From: Thermoflexales bacterium
Lineage (GTDB): Bacteria > Chloroflexota > Anaerolineae > J036 > Brachytrichaceae
DNA: 34,505 nt
NCBI GenBank assembly: GCA_025054635.1
Contig: JANWZM010000001.1
Span: 1-34,505, forward strand
Direction: 5' to 3'
Both the position numbers and the translations under genes were made by a program. A model generated the notes under the pieces. It was not told the DNA's origin, did no database searches, and was given only the letters and a program-made list of their open reading frames with translations. This document shows positions 18,600 through 27,087 of this stretch, piece after piece. How positions within the stretch are numbered: the stretch's first letter is position 1; each line of letters begins with the position of its first letter.

Positions 18600-18770
18600 C
18601 TCCTCATTGCGACCACGCCCAGCGCAATTGCCAGTGTGCCTTGACCTGAAGCGTGCCTGTTACGATGAATGCGGCAGTCACGACTGCAACAACAGTGCGG
18701 AACCACTCGGCAACACGGGCGTCCATCTGCCGAAAGGCAACCTCATCCACGACCTCGACCCAGGACTTAG
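18600..18770 (-). pseudogene. Mosaic pseudogene: DUF2892 fragment fused to a Crp/Fnr fragment
   Basis: 18600-18705 matches 19441-19547 (DUF2892) with a 5-nt insertion; 18703-18759 matches 19867-19923 (Crp) with about 3 differences in 57 nt. Confidence 0.85.
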
Positions 18771-18782
18771 GCATCAGCGGTG

Positions 18783-18882
18783 CTTGCCGCCGACGGCAAG
18801 GGGCTGCGCAGTAGCGCTGAGCAGCGCGCGGGCAGAGCCGCGCTGCGGAGGGTGACGGCGTACGCCACGCAGACGGGCGTGG
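18783..18882. other. Cluster of three perfect hairpins in non-coding DNA
   Basis: CTTGCCG-ccga-CGGCAAG (18783-18800); GCAGCGCG/CGCGCTGC (18821-18846); CCACGC-agacgg-GCGTGG (18865-18882). Confidence 0.35.
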
Positions 18883-19118
18883 TGCTAGCGCAGGAAGTAG
18901 TGCGCGCAAAGACACCAGCAACAAGATTGCGGCGTTGCCCAATGTGCTGGCACAGGTTGAACTGTGCGGTCAGGTGGGGAGTGACCGATGCGGCGCATGC
19001 ACAGAAGAAGCGCATTCAACCTATCCAGCGCCCATGTTTTTGAAGCAAAGCGGCAAGCAGCCCGCAAAGCACAGAGAAATGGCAGGGGGTAGGGCGCGCA
19101 CGGCGCACCTGCGTTCAA

Positions 19119-19153
19119 GCACGATGGGGCGCACACGATGCGCTCCATCGTGC
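19119..19153. other. Strong 15-bp stem hairpin in non-coding DNA
   Basis: GCACGATGGGGCGCA-cacga-TGCGCTCCATCGTGC; 15 bp with one G/T wobble and a 5-nt loop. Confidence 0.6.
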
Positions 19154-19367
19154 CTGTCGCTCCAAGCTGCTGTAGGGGCGCGTTGCACGCGCTCGCCTAG
19201 GGCGCGCTGCGCATGCCGCATGTTCACCCCTGCTCCTCTCACAGAGAGCTGCCTGACACAGACTCAGGGGCAAGGCAGCGCGAGGAGCGCCATGCACTTG
19301 GAGCTGAGCGCTGCTGAGGACTGAAAATAGCTACGGCGTGTGTGTCTCTCTCAGGGGGACGAGCCAC

Positions 19368-19571
19368 CTACTTCCGTGCGCCAGTGTTAATGCGGAACGG
19401 CAAGTAAGCCGGGCACACCCCGACCAGGCTGGTGAGCAAGAACATCACTGCGACTACGCCCAGCACAACTGCAAGCGTGCCCTGAAGCGTGCCCGTGACG
19501 ATGAGCGCAGCAATCACGACTGCAGCAACAGTGCGAACCACACGGTCAATCGTGCCCATGTTCTTAACCAT
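19368..19571 (-). CDS. DUF2892 (YgaP-like transmembrane) protein
   Basis: MGTIDRVVRTVAAVVIAALIVTGTLQ...LLTSLVGVCPAYLPFRINT. Confidence 0.88.
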   Translation of the reverse strand: MVKNMGTIDRVVRTVAAVVIAALIVTGTLQGTLAVVLGVVAVMFLLTSLVGVCPAYLPFRINTGARK

Positions 19572-19672
19572 CGCGCTTGAACCTCCTGAGCAGTTATTCT
19601 GATTGGAGTTTAGCAGGCAGGGTGCGGGCTGTCTGTGACTTTGTCACACTTGCTTCAGAACAACCGTTGCGC

Positions 19673-20404
19673 TCAGGCGACTTGCGCACGGCGCTGCAAG
19701 CTGTCTCGGTTGCGCAAAAGAATGAAACCTCTACCTGTCTCAACCATCCCATCTGCGACGAAGTCCTGCAAGATGCGGCTGACGACCTCGCGCGACGTGC
19801 CGAGGTCAGCTGCAATTGCTTGATGAGTGGCTTTCACTTGGTCGCTGCTGCCTGCATGCACGAGTAGCCACTCGGCAACACGGGCGTCCATTTGCCGAAA
19901 GGCGACCTCATCCACGACCTCGATCACTGCTGCCAGCCGCTGTGAGAGCAGGTTGAACACGTAGCTCCGCCAGAAGGCATAGCGGTCAATCCAAGTGCGG
20001 AATGCCTCGGCTGCAACCATCACTGCTTCAGCGTTTTCCTCAGCAACTGCAACAGCAGGAAACTGTCGGTTGCCCAGAATGCAGTTGATTGTCAGGATGC
20101 AACTCTCGCCGCGTTCGAAGCGATAGAGGGTGATCTCGCGCCCGGTTTCGCTGACCTTAAACACGCGCACCACACCTTTGAGCATGAATGCGAGCGCGTT
20201 GCACTCGTCGCCCTCCGCGAAGATCTGAGACCTTGCAGGCACTCTAATTACGGTCGCATGATCTCGAAAGTCGCAGAGGAGGCTGCTGCTCTGCGTAGCG
20301 AGCCCAGGAAGAGCGTTCAGGGCTTGTTTGAACTCTTGATCTGTAAGCACGATGAGCGCGTGGTGCGTTGACTTGCGCCTGGTAACGCTTGGGCGACTTG
20401 TCAA
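19673..20404 (-). CDS. Crp/Fnr family transcriptional regulator
   Basis: cNMP-fold (FAEGDECNALAFMLKGVVRVFKVSETGREITLYRF) plus HTH (THQAIAADLGTSREVVSRILQDF). TTG start overlaps the aquaporin stop. Confidence 0.92.
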   Translation of the reverse strand: MTSRPSVTRRKSTHHALIVLTDQEFKQALNALPGLATQSSSLLCDFRDHATVIRVPARSQIFAEGDECNALAFMLKGVVRVFKVSETGREITLYRFERGESCILTINCILGNRQFPAVAVAEENAEAVMVAAEAFRTWIDRYAFWRSYVFNLLSQRLAAVIEVVDEVAFRQMDARVAEWLLVHAGSSDQVKATHQAIAADLGTSREVVSRILQDFVADGMVETGRGFILLRNRDSLQRRAQVA

Positions 20405-21129
20405 GTGCGACGCCCCGTGTTCTTCTTTGGCGGCGTCGGCTCGCTCTTGCTTGGCTCGATCAGGCTGCTGTACACGATTGCAGCAAGTCCACCGCCAAGC
20501 ACTGGGCCGATCAAGTAAATCCAGATCTGGCTGAGGTCACCCGCGATCAACGCAGGGCCGAGCGATCGGGCTGGGTTGAGCGAGGCGCCAGTCAATGCGC
20601 CGCCAGCAAGGATGACGCCAGCCAGCGTCAAGCCGACCACAAGCCCAGCCAGATTGCCTGCGCGCCCCTTGACTGCAGCCTGCAGCACGACGAACGCAAG
20701 CAGGAAAGTCAACACCGCTTCTACGAACAGCGCGCCAATGCTGTTCACGTAAAGCGCGTTATACGAAAACGCGCCGAACTGGGCGGCAGGTCGCAGCCCC
20801 CCTTGTCCGATCAGCAACGCATTTAGCAGCAGCGCAGCGAGGATGCCAGCGACGAGCTGAACCACGACATAAATGCCTGCTCTAGCCCAGTCGATCCCTC
20901 CAGCGATGGCGGCAGCAAGCGTTACTGCTGGGTTGAGCAGCGCCCCACTGATGTGCCCTAGCGAATACGCAGCAAAGACCACGACCAAGCCATGAGCAAA
21001 GGCAGGCACCAGCGGCCCGCCCGCATACCCAGTCTGCGAGGAGACCCAAACGGCGGCTGAGCCGACGAACACAAGCGCAAACGTGCCGATGAACTCTGCA
21101 AGGAACGCTCTCAGGTCTTTAGAAGCCAT
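20401..21129 (-). CDS. MIP/aquaporin family channel
   Basis: Two NPA boxes: SGALLNPAVT and GASLNPARSLGPA; six-TM pattern. Confidence 0.94.
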   Translation of the reverse strand: MASKDLRAFLAEFIGTFALVFVGSAAVWVSSQTGYAGGPLVPAFAHGLVVVFAAYSLGHISGALLNPAVTLAAAIAGGIDWARAGIYVVVQLVAGILAALLLNALLIGQGGLRPAAQFGAFSYNALYVNSIGALFVEAVLTFLLAFVVLQAAVKGRAGNLAGLVVGLTLAGVILAGGALTGASLNPARSLGPALIAGDLSQIWIYLIGPVLGGGLAAIVYSSLIEPSKSEPTPPKKNTGRRT

Positions 21130-21184
21130 GATTGATTGATCTCCGATGATGAGTTTCTGTGTCCCAGTAGGGTGTCCAGACGAG

Positions 21185-22624
21185 CTAACAGGGCTGGGTT
21201 AGGAAGTGCAGGGCACGCACGGCGTCATCGCAGCGGTCTTCAGCAACGATGAAGCTGATGGCGCACTCGGATGACCCCTGGGCAATCGCATATACGTTGA
21301 TGTGATGCTCGCCGAGCGTGCCGAACACGCGCCCGCTGACGCCTGGGGTCTCCGAGATGCCTGCGCCAACTACAGTGATGATTGAGGCGCGGTCAAATGC
21401 CTCAACGCCGTCAATCTCGCGGTGCGCGATCTCATCTTGGAAGGTTTCCTTCAGCGCAGCAACGATGTTGGCGGCAGCAGCGCGCGGCACAACAAAGCAG
21501 ATGCTCTGCTCGCTCGACGCCTGCGAGATCATCAGTACGCTGGTGCCTGTGCGCGCGACAGTGCTGAACGTGCGCGCAGCGATGCCCGGAACGCCCTTCA
21601 TCCCTGAGCCGGCGACTGTGATCAGGCTGACGTTTTTGATCGCCGTGATCGCCTTGATTGCGCCGTCCGCCTTTGAAGCGTCTGCTTGGTAAACAATCAA
21701 CGTCCCAGGGTGAGTGGGGTTGAAGGTGTTCTTCACGCGCAGGGGGATGTTTTTCTCGATCAGCGGCGTGATGGTCATTGGGTGCAGCACAGAAGCGCCG
21801 AAGTAAGCCATCTCGCTGATCTCCTGTGCAGTGAGTGTGGCGATTGTGCGCGCCTCGGGGACGATGCGAGGGTCTGTCGTGAGCACGCCGTCCACGTCAG
21901 TGTAGTTGAAGACGATGTCGGCGTCGAGCACGGCTGCGATGATGCTGGCGCTGTAGTCGCTGCCGCCGCGCCCGAGCGTCGTGGGCACGCCGCTCTGCGT
22001 TGCACCGATGAACCCTGTGACGACCGGAACTAAGCCGCGCTCGAGCATCGGCAGCAGCCGCGCGCGCGTTCGCTCGCGGGTCAAATCCATCAGCGGGCTA
22101 GCGGACTGATAGCGGTCGTTGGTGACGATCAGCTCAGTCGCGTCAACGGCTTCAGCCGAGATGCCTGCGCTGCGCAGCGCGCCCGCAAGCACGCGCGCTG
22201 CCATGCGCTCGCCCAGCCCAGCGATTGTGTCGAGCGCACGCGGCGTGACTTCGCCGAGCACGCGCACGCTGGCGCATAGCGCCTCGAAGCCGTCCAGCAA
22301 GTCGTCAACTTCATTGCTGATGTCGCGGCGGTCATCCAGGTTTGTCACAAGCGCGTCAATCGCAGCGTGGTGCTTGTCGGCGAGCAAGCGACGGGTGCGT
22401 TGGTAGGTGTCGGCGTCGCCGCCAGCAGCGCTGCGCGCTGCGTTCAACAGCAGGTCGGTGACCTTGACCGTGTCCTGGGGATCAGGAGACTTACCCATCG
22501 CCGAGGTCACGACGACGACGTGGTCGTAACTGGAGACCGCCTCGCGGACGATATGCGTCACCTGGCGCATCGCCTGCGCGTCGCTCACCGAGGTGCCGCC
22601 AAATTTAAGAACAGCGATTGACAT
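21185..22624 (-). CDS. lysC: Aspartate kinase with C-terminal ACT domains
   Basis: AVLKFGGTSV, GRGGSDYSASIIAA, TDVDGVLTTDPR; ACT segments. Start at MSIAVLKFGG (22624). Confidence 0.94.
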   Translation of the reverse strand: MSIAVLKFGGTSVSDAQAMRQVTHIVREAVSSYDHVVVVTSAMGKSPDPQDTVKVTDLLLNAARSAAGGDADTYQRTRRLLADKHHAAIDALVTNLDDRRDISNEVDDLLDGFEALCASVRVLGEVTPRALDTIAGLGERMAARVLAGALRSAGISAEAVDATELIVTNDRYQSASPLMDLTRERTRARLLPMLERGLVPVVTGFIGATQSGVPTTLGRGGSDYSASIIAAVLDADIVFNYTDVDGVLTTDPRIVPEARTIATLTAQEISEMAYFGASVLHPMTITPLIEKNIPLRVKNTFNPTHPGTLIVYQADASKADGAIKAITAIKNVSLITVAGSGMKGVPGIAARTFSTVARTGTSVLMISQASSEQSICFVVPRAAAANIVAALKETFQDEIAHREIDGVEAFDRASIITVVGAGISETPGVSGRVFGTLGEHHINVYAIAQGSSECAISFIVAEDRCDDAVRALHFLTQPC

Positions 22625-22780
22625 GGGCTGTGCAGGTTTAAACCTAGTGAACTCAGAGACTGCGCCTGCTTGATCCTTAAGCGCTGGGATTATAGGGGTG
22701 ACCTGCCTCGCTGCAGCCTGCAAGAGGTAGTACCTGGCTAGTTACGCCGTTGCTTGCGACTGCGCGCTTGCAGGGACAGG

Positions 22781-23530
22781 CTATTCCCACTCCAACTCAA
22801 CCCACTGCACTTCAGTTGTCTCAACGAAGGCAAAGCCGTGCCGACGAGTTGAGGCGCGGTAGTTGTCGATCCAAGCCACGAACCCAAGTGGCTCGCTTGG
22901 TGGATGTGCTGCGCGCAGCACTTCAATCCCATCCACGCTGAAACGCGCTGCATCGGGACGCCAATCCAGCTCAAAGGCGTGCCACTCGGTGAGGTCAAGC
23001 GAGATCGGCGCTTCGCGCGCGCGTAAGGCATGTTTAGCAAACCCAGCTGCAACCTCGCGCACCAACGGCAGGCGCAGCACTGCGTTAGCAAGCGTCTGCG
23101 CCCCTCGCGCCTGAAGCAGACGTGTAATCCCCGGTCTACTGGCGTTTAGCACTGAGGCTTTCAAACCCCAACCAGGCATCCCTGGAGCGAGCGCGAGGTC
23201 GCTCTCGGGCGAGTTATAGAAGAACCACACGTGCTGGGGCGGCGCGATCACATCGCCGCCGCGCGTGAAGGGGTGATTCCAAAAGCCAAATCCTGCTGTG
23301 CCCTTCAACCTGCCCGCGGGGTGCGAGCAGCGCACCCGCACACACAGGCGCAGCGGGGGGTGGCTAATGAAGACACGCGGCAAGGCGTGAGGATAGTTGT
23401 CCAGTTGGGCGTCCGCGTAAGTTTGGCTGGAAGTTGGCGGCAGAACCAAACGCGCGCGATTGCCTGCTCGCTCAACGCGCCCGCCGCCGACCAAGTGATC
23501 CTTCAAGTCCTCCAATCGGATCGTGTTCAT
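22781..23530 (-). CDS. Concanavalin A-like/GH16-like fold protein, likely non-catalytic
   Basis: GTAGFGFWNHPF and EWHAFELDWRPDAARFSVDG resemble ConA/GH16 strands; no ExDxxE motif seen. ATGA overlap with argH. Confidence 0.6.
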   Translation of the reverse strand: MNTIRLEDLKDHLVGGGRVERAGNRARLVLPPTSSQTYADAQLDNYPHALPRVFISHPPLRLCVRVRCSHPAGRLKGTAGFGFWNHPFTRGGDVIAPPQHVWFFYNSPESDLALAPGMPGWGLKASVLNASRPGITRLLQARGAQTLANAVLRLPLVREVAAGFAKHALRAREAPISLDLTEWHAFELDWRPDAARFSVDGIEVLRAAHPPSEPLGFVAWIDNYRASTRRHGFAFVETTEVQWVELEWE

Positions 23531-24924
23531 GGCGTGTCCACGCGCTGCTTGAGCTGCATCCACTCCTGTCGCGCTGAGCGCAGTTGGCGGCGCACGGCTT
23601 CGGGCGCAGTTCCACCGTCAACAGCACGCGAGGCAAGTGACTGCCTGAAGTCGAAGACCTGCGCGACATCCGTCCCGAACTGCGGGGAGATCGAGCGCCA
23701 GTCGGAGGGAGTCAGGTCTTGCAGCGAGATGCCGCGCTGCTCAGCCAGCGCAACAGCGCGTCCAGTGAGGTGATGTGCCTCGCGGAACGGCACGCCTTTG
23801 CGCACCAGATACTCCGCGACGTCCGTCGCCAGCATCGCAGGCTCGAGCGCTGCCGCCATGCGCTCAGCGTTGACGCGCAAGGTGCGCACTGCGCCGGCAA
23901 CGACCGGCAGCGTGAGCCGTAGCGTGTCCAGCGAGTCAAACAGCGGCTCTTTGTCCTCCTGTAGGTCTTTGTTGTACGCCATCGGCAGCCCTTTGAGCAT
24001 CGTCAGCACGCTGACCAGATTGCCAATCAGCCGCCCACTCTTGCCCCGCGCGAGTTCCATGGCATCGGGGTTTTTCTTTTGGGGCATCAGGCTAGAGCCA
24101 GTGGCGAAGGCGTCGTCGAACGTGACGAAGCCGAACTCAGCCGTGGAGAACACGATCAAATCCTCGGCGAGCTGGGAGAGGTGAACGCCGATGAGCGCGC
24201 AATCGAACAGCAGCTCGGCGACGAAATCGCGGTCGCCGACACCATCAATCGAGTTTTGGGTGATGGCGTGGAAGCCAAGATCGCGCGCGAGCGCATGGCG
24301 GGCGATGCCAAAAGGGTTGCCAGCCAGCGCGCCAGAGCCAAGCGGCAGCGCCGCAGTGCGCCGTGCACAGTCCAACATCCGGTCAGCGTCGCGGGCAAGC
24401 GGCCAGAAGTGGCTTAGGCACCAGTGCGCAAACGAGACTGGCTGGGCACGCTGAAGGTGGGTGTAGCCTGGCATCAGGGTCTCGGTGTGCGGCTCAGCTT
24501 GCGTCAGCAGCGCCTCTTGCACCTTGAGCAGCGCGCCGATCAGCTCATAGGTTGCCTTGAGCGCGAACAACCGCAGGTCAGTCGCCACCTGATCGTTGCG
24601 GCTCCGCCCCGTGTGCAACTTGCCGGCAACCTCGCCGACGAGTTCCTTCAGCCGTCGTTCGACCGCAGTGTGGATGTCCTCATCTGTCGGCTGGACGGCG
24701 AACGCGCCTTGAGCAAACTCAGCGCGGATGGCGGCTAGCCCATCGAGCAGGGTGCGCAGCTCGTCATCCGTCAGTAGCCCTGCGCGCGCTAACGCACGCG
24801 CATACGCCATGCTCCCTGTGATGTCCGCCTCCCATAGTCGGATGTCGAAGCTGATGGAGTCGTTGAACTGTTTCATCTGAGCGTCCAGCGCGCCGCTGAA
24901 ACGCCCGCCCCAAAGTGTGCTCAT
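23527..24924 (-). CDS. argH: Argininosuccinate lyase
   Basis: LWGGRFSGALD, THLQRAQPVSFAHW, GSSLMPQKKNPDAMEL signature. Confidence 0.97.
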   Translation of the reverse strand: MSTLWGGRFSGALDAQMKQFNDSISFDIRLWEADITGSMAYARALARAGLLTDDELRTLLDGLAAIRAEFAQGAFAVQPTDEDIHTAVERRLKELVGEVAGKLHTGRSRNDQVATDLRLFALKATYELIGALLKVQEALLTQAEPHTETLMPGYTHLQRAQPVSFAHWCLSHFWPLARDADRMLDCARRTAALPLGSGALAGNPFGIARHALARDLGFHAITQNSIDGVGDRDFVAELLFDCALIGVHLSQLAEDLIVFSTAEFGFVTFDDAFATGSSLMPQKKNPDAMELARGKSGRLIGNLVSVLTMLKGLPMAYNKDLQEDKEPLFDSLDTLRLTLPVVAGAVRTLRVNAERMAAALEPAMLATDVAEYLVRKGVPFREAHHLTGRAVALAEQRGISLQDLTPSDWRSISPQFGTDVAQVFDFRQSLASRAVDGGTAPEAVRRQLRSARQEWMQLKQRVDTP

Positions 24925-25661
24925 GGCTGCTTCTCTTCAATCGGTCGCAGACGGTAGTCCGGCGCGCGGTTCTCAACCACGCGGCACAGGCTAGTGTCCT
25001 GCAAGCGCGAGGCGAGCCGCTCCTCGAACTGACTCGGGTGCACGTTGGTGGCGATCATCGTCGGCAGACGGTTGCGCCAGCGGTAGTCGAGAATCTCGAA
25101 GATCCAGCCCTCGCTCAGCGGCGAGTTTGCCTCTGCCCCCAAATCGTCGAGGATGAGCACGGGCGCGGCCTTGAACACCTGCTTGCGGCGCTCCAGCAGA
25201 CTGCCGCCGTCCTCGGTGCGCGTGTTCATTGCCTCGAACAGCGAGGCGATCAGGTCGGGCGCTGAGATAAACAGCGAGGGCACGCCGCGCGCCATCAGCG
25301 CGTTGTCCACTGCCGCGCACAAGTGCGACTTGCCGCAGCCCCGCGCGCCGTGTATCACAAGCCAGCTGTCTTCTGGGTCTTCGGCAAACCGTTGTGCTGC
25401 GCGCAGTGGGGTGAGCAGCAATGGCTCGGGGCGTCCGTTGAAGGTGGTTTGGAAGGTGTCGAACGTCTGCTGAGCCGAGAGCGCGCTGCGCGAAGCGTAG
25501 GCTTGCAGCGCGCTGACGCGCCACTCCTGCACCATGTGGCACTTCGGGCAGGGCTTGAGGTTGCCGTGCGCGTCCAGCACGAAGCGCCGGTTCTGGCAGT
25601 AGTCACATTCCGGTCCGCCGTCGCGCGGGGGCAGAGGTGCGTCGGGGTCGCTCAGGTTCAT
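24921..25661 (-). CDS. DnaC/DnaI-like helicase-loader ATPase with N-terminal zinc ribbon
   Basis: CDYCQNRRFV...CPKCH; Walker A GARGCGKSHL; LILDDLGAE. Overlaps argH and the DnaD-like gene. Confidence 0.85.
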   Translation of the reverse strand: MNLSDPDAPLPPRDGGPECDYCQNRRFVLDAHGNLKPCPKCHMVQEWRVSALQAYASRSALSAQQTFDTFQTTFNGRPEPLLLTPLRAAQRFAEDPEDSWLVIHGARGCGKSHLCAAVDNALMARGVPSLFISAPDLIASLFEAMNTRTEDGGSLLERRKQVFKAAPVLILDDLGAEANSPLSEGWIFEILDYRWRNRLPTMIATNVHPSQFEERLASRLQDTSLCRVVENRAPDYRLRPIEEKQP

Positions 25662-27085
25662 TTCGACTTCTTCTTCCTGTCGAAGAACGCATCAATCTGG
25701 GCAAGCTCCTCGTCCACTCTCTGGCGCGCAGCCTCGCGATCTGCCTCGGTGTAGGAGACCTGCGGGAGGCGTCGCCTACTAGCTCGCCCGCGGGCAGATT
25801 TGCCTACTGCGCTTGGCTCGTCCTCCACGACCTTGCGGATGTAATCCCAGCGTAAGGCGTTCGCCTCAGCCGCCTTGTCGAAGGCAGCCTGCCAACGGGC
25901 GAGGTCGCTGACGCGCTGCGCAAGCTCGTTGATCTGGGCAGCGATCTTCGGGTCGAGCTTCGGGTTGACGCGGCGGCGGTACTCGTCGAAGGCGAATCGT
26001 GCTGCCTCGTTAGCGGGCTCAGGCAGAAAGATGGAGGAGCTGGGGTCTTTGAGCAGTTTGCGGATGTAAGCCCAGCTCCGCTTGCCTCGCGCGCGCGCAT
26101 GCGCGAAGATGGCAGGCCACTGGTCGAGGGTGTTGTGCTCTTGCAGGATCGAGCGCATCTCCTCAACGATTGCGCTGCTTGGCGGGGCGCCGAACGCGGC
26201 TTCGTAGTATTGGATCGCCCGCTGAATCTGTGCGTCCGCCTGCACGTATCCAGACTGCAGTGCGAGCGCAGCCTCTTCGCGCTCCTGCAAGCGTGAGAGC
26301 AGCTCATCCATCCTCAAGACACCGTCGCGGACGATCTGCTTCAGCGCCTGGATGACGGTCGGCTCGCCGAACAACGCGATCGCGTGTTCGAGCAGTCTGT
26401 ATTCGTGCCCTGTGGGCAGACGCCCCACAAGGTCACGGAAGGCGATCACTCCAAGCGGCGCTGCACCAGCGCCTTGTTTGAAGTAGTAGAACGCCGAAGG
26501 CTGAGCAGGCGGCGTTGACTCGATGGTTTGGCGGCAGTGATACAGCGTGCGCGGAGGTAGGTTGGCTGGGCGCGGGTCGAGCAGCGCTGTTTGAATGCGG
26601 TCGAGCAGCTCTTCGAGCACATATCCATCGGCGAGCCACTCCTCGACAAGCTCAACCTCCGCGGGCGTTGGTACGTAGTCCTCAGCAAGCTCCAATTCGG
26701 CGACCCTCTGGCGCAGCGCCTCGACAGCGCGTTCCAAGTCGAGCCTGAGCGTCGCGGTCAAGCTGTCTCCGTTCGCGCCGGCAAGCTGCTCAGCCGCCTG
26801 ATTGCCGCTAGGTGTGTTGGGGAAGAAGCAGGCTTGCTCGCCGACCTGGGCGCAAACCAGCGCGCCGCGCTGGACCGCGCGCTGGAGCGACGGCTTGACG
26901 CTGAGCGCAGGGAAGCTCACCCCCTCCTGCACGAGCGGGTGACGCTGCACTTCTGCCTCGGTAACGAAGGGCGCGGCGCTTGGCTTCTGGCTGAGCAAGT
27001 GTAACGCTGCCAGGGTCACTTTTGCCTCGGTGAGATCGTCCACCTCAGGCAGAAAGCGGATGATGAAGTCCTCAATGAGATTCAT
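25658..27085 (-). CDS. DnaD-like replication initiation protein
   Basis: QRAIQYYEAAFGAPPSSAIVEEMRSILQE...WAYIRKLLKD (DnaD_2-like); second YIRKVV block near the C-terminus; lies between dnaB and the loader. Confidence 0.75.
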   Translation of the reverse strand: MNLIEDFIIRFLPEVDDLTEAKVTLAALHLLSQKPSAAPFVTEAEVQRHPLVQEGVSFPALSVKPSLQRAVQRGALVCAQVGEQACFFPNTPSGNQAAEQLAGANGDSLTATLRLDLERAVEALRQRVAELELAEDYVPTPAEVELVEEWLADGYVLEELLDRIQTALLDPRPANLPPRTLYHCRQTIESTPPAQPSAFYYFKQGAGAAPLGVIAFRDLVGRLPTGHEYRLLEHAIALFGEPTVIQALKQIVRDGVLRMDELLSRLQEREEAALALQSGYVQADAQIQRAIQYYEAAFGAPPSSAIVEEMRSILQEHNTLDQWPAIFAHARARGKRSWAYIRKLLKDPSSSIFLPEPANEAARFAFDEYRRRVNPKLDPKIAAQINELAQRVSDLARWQAAFDKAAEANALRWDYIRKVVEDEPSAVGKSARGRASRRRLPQVSYTEADREAARQRVDEELAQIDAFFDRKKKSK

Positions 27086-27087
27086 GG

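Noticed and set aside
18604-18942. 112-aa ORF as a real protein
   Set aside because: It is the mosaic of DUF2892 and Crp fragments with a frameshift; treated as a pseudogene.
24921-25661. IS21 IstB-like transposition helper
   Set aside because: No IstA-like transposase or terminal repeats; the gene is in a dnaB-dnaD-like operon and has a DnaC/DnaI-type zinc ribbon.
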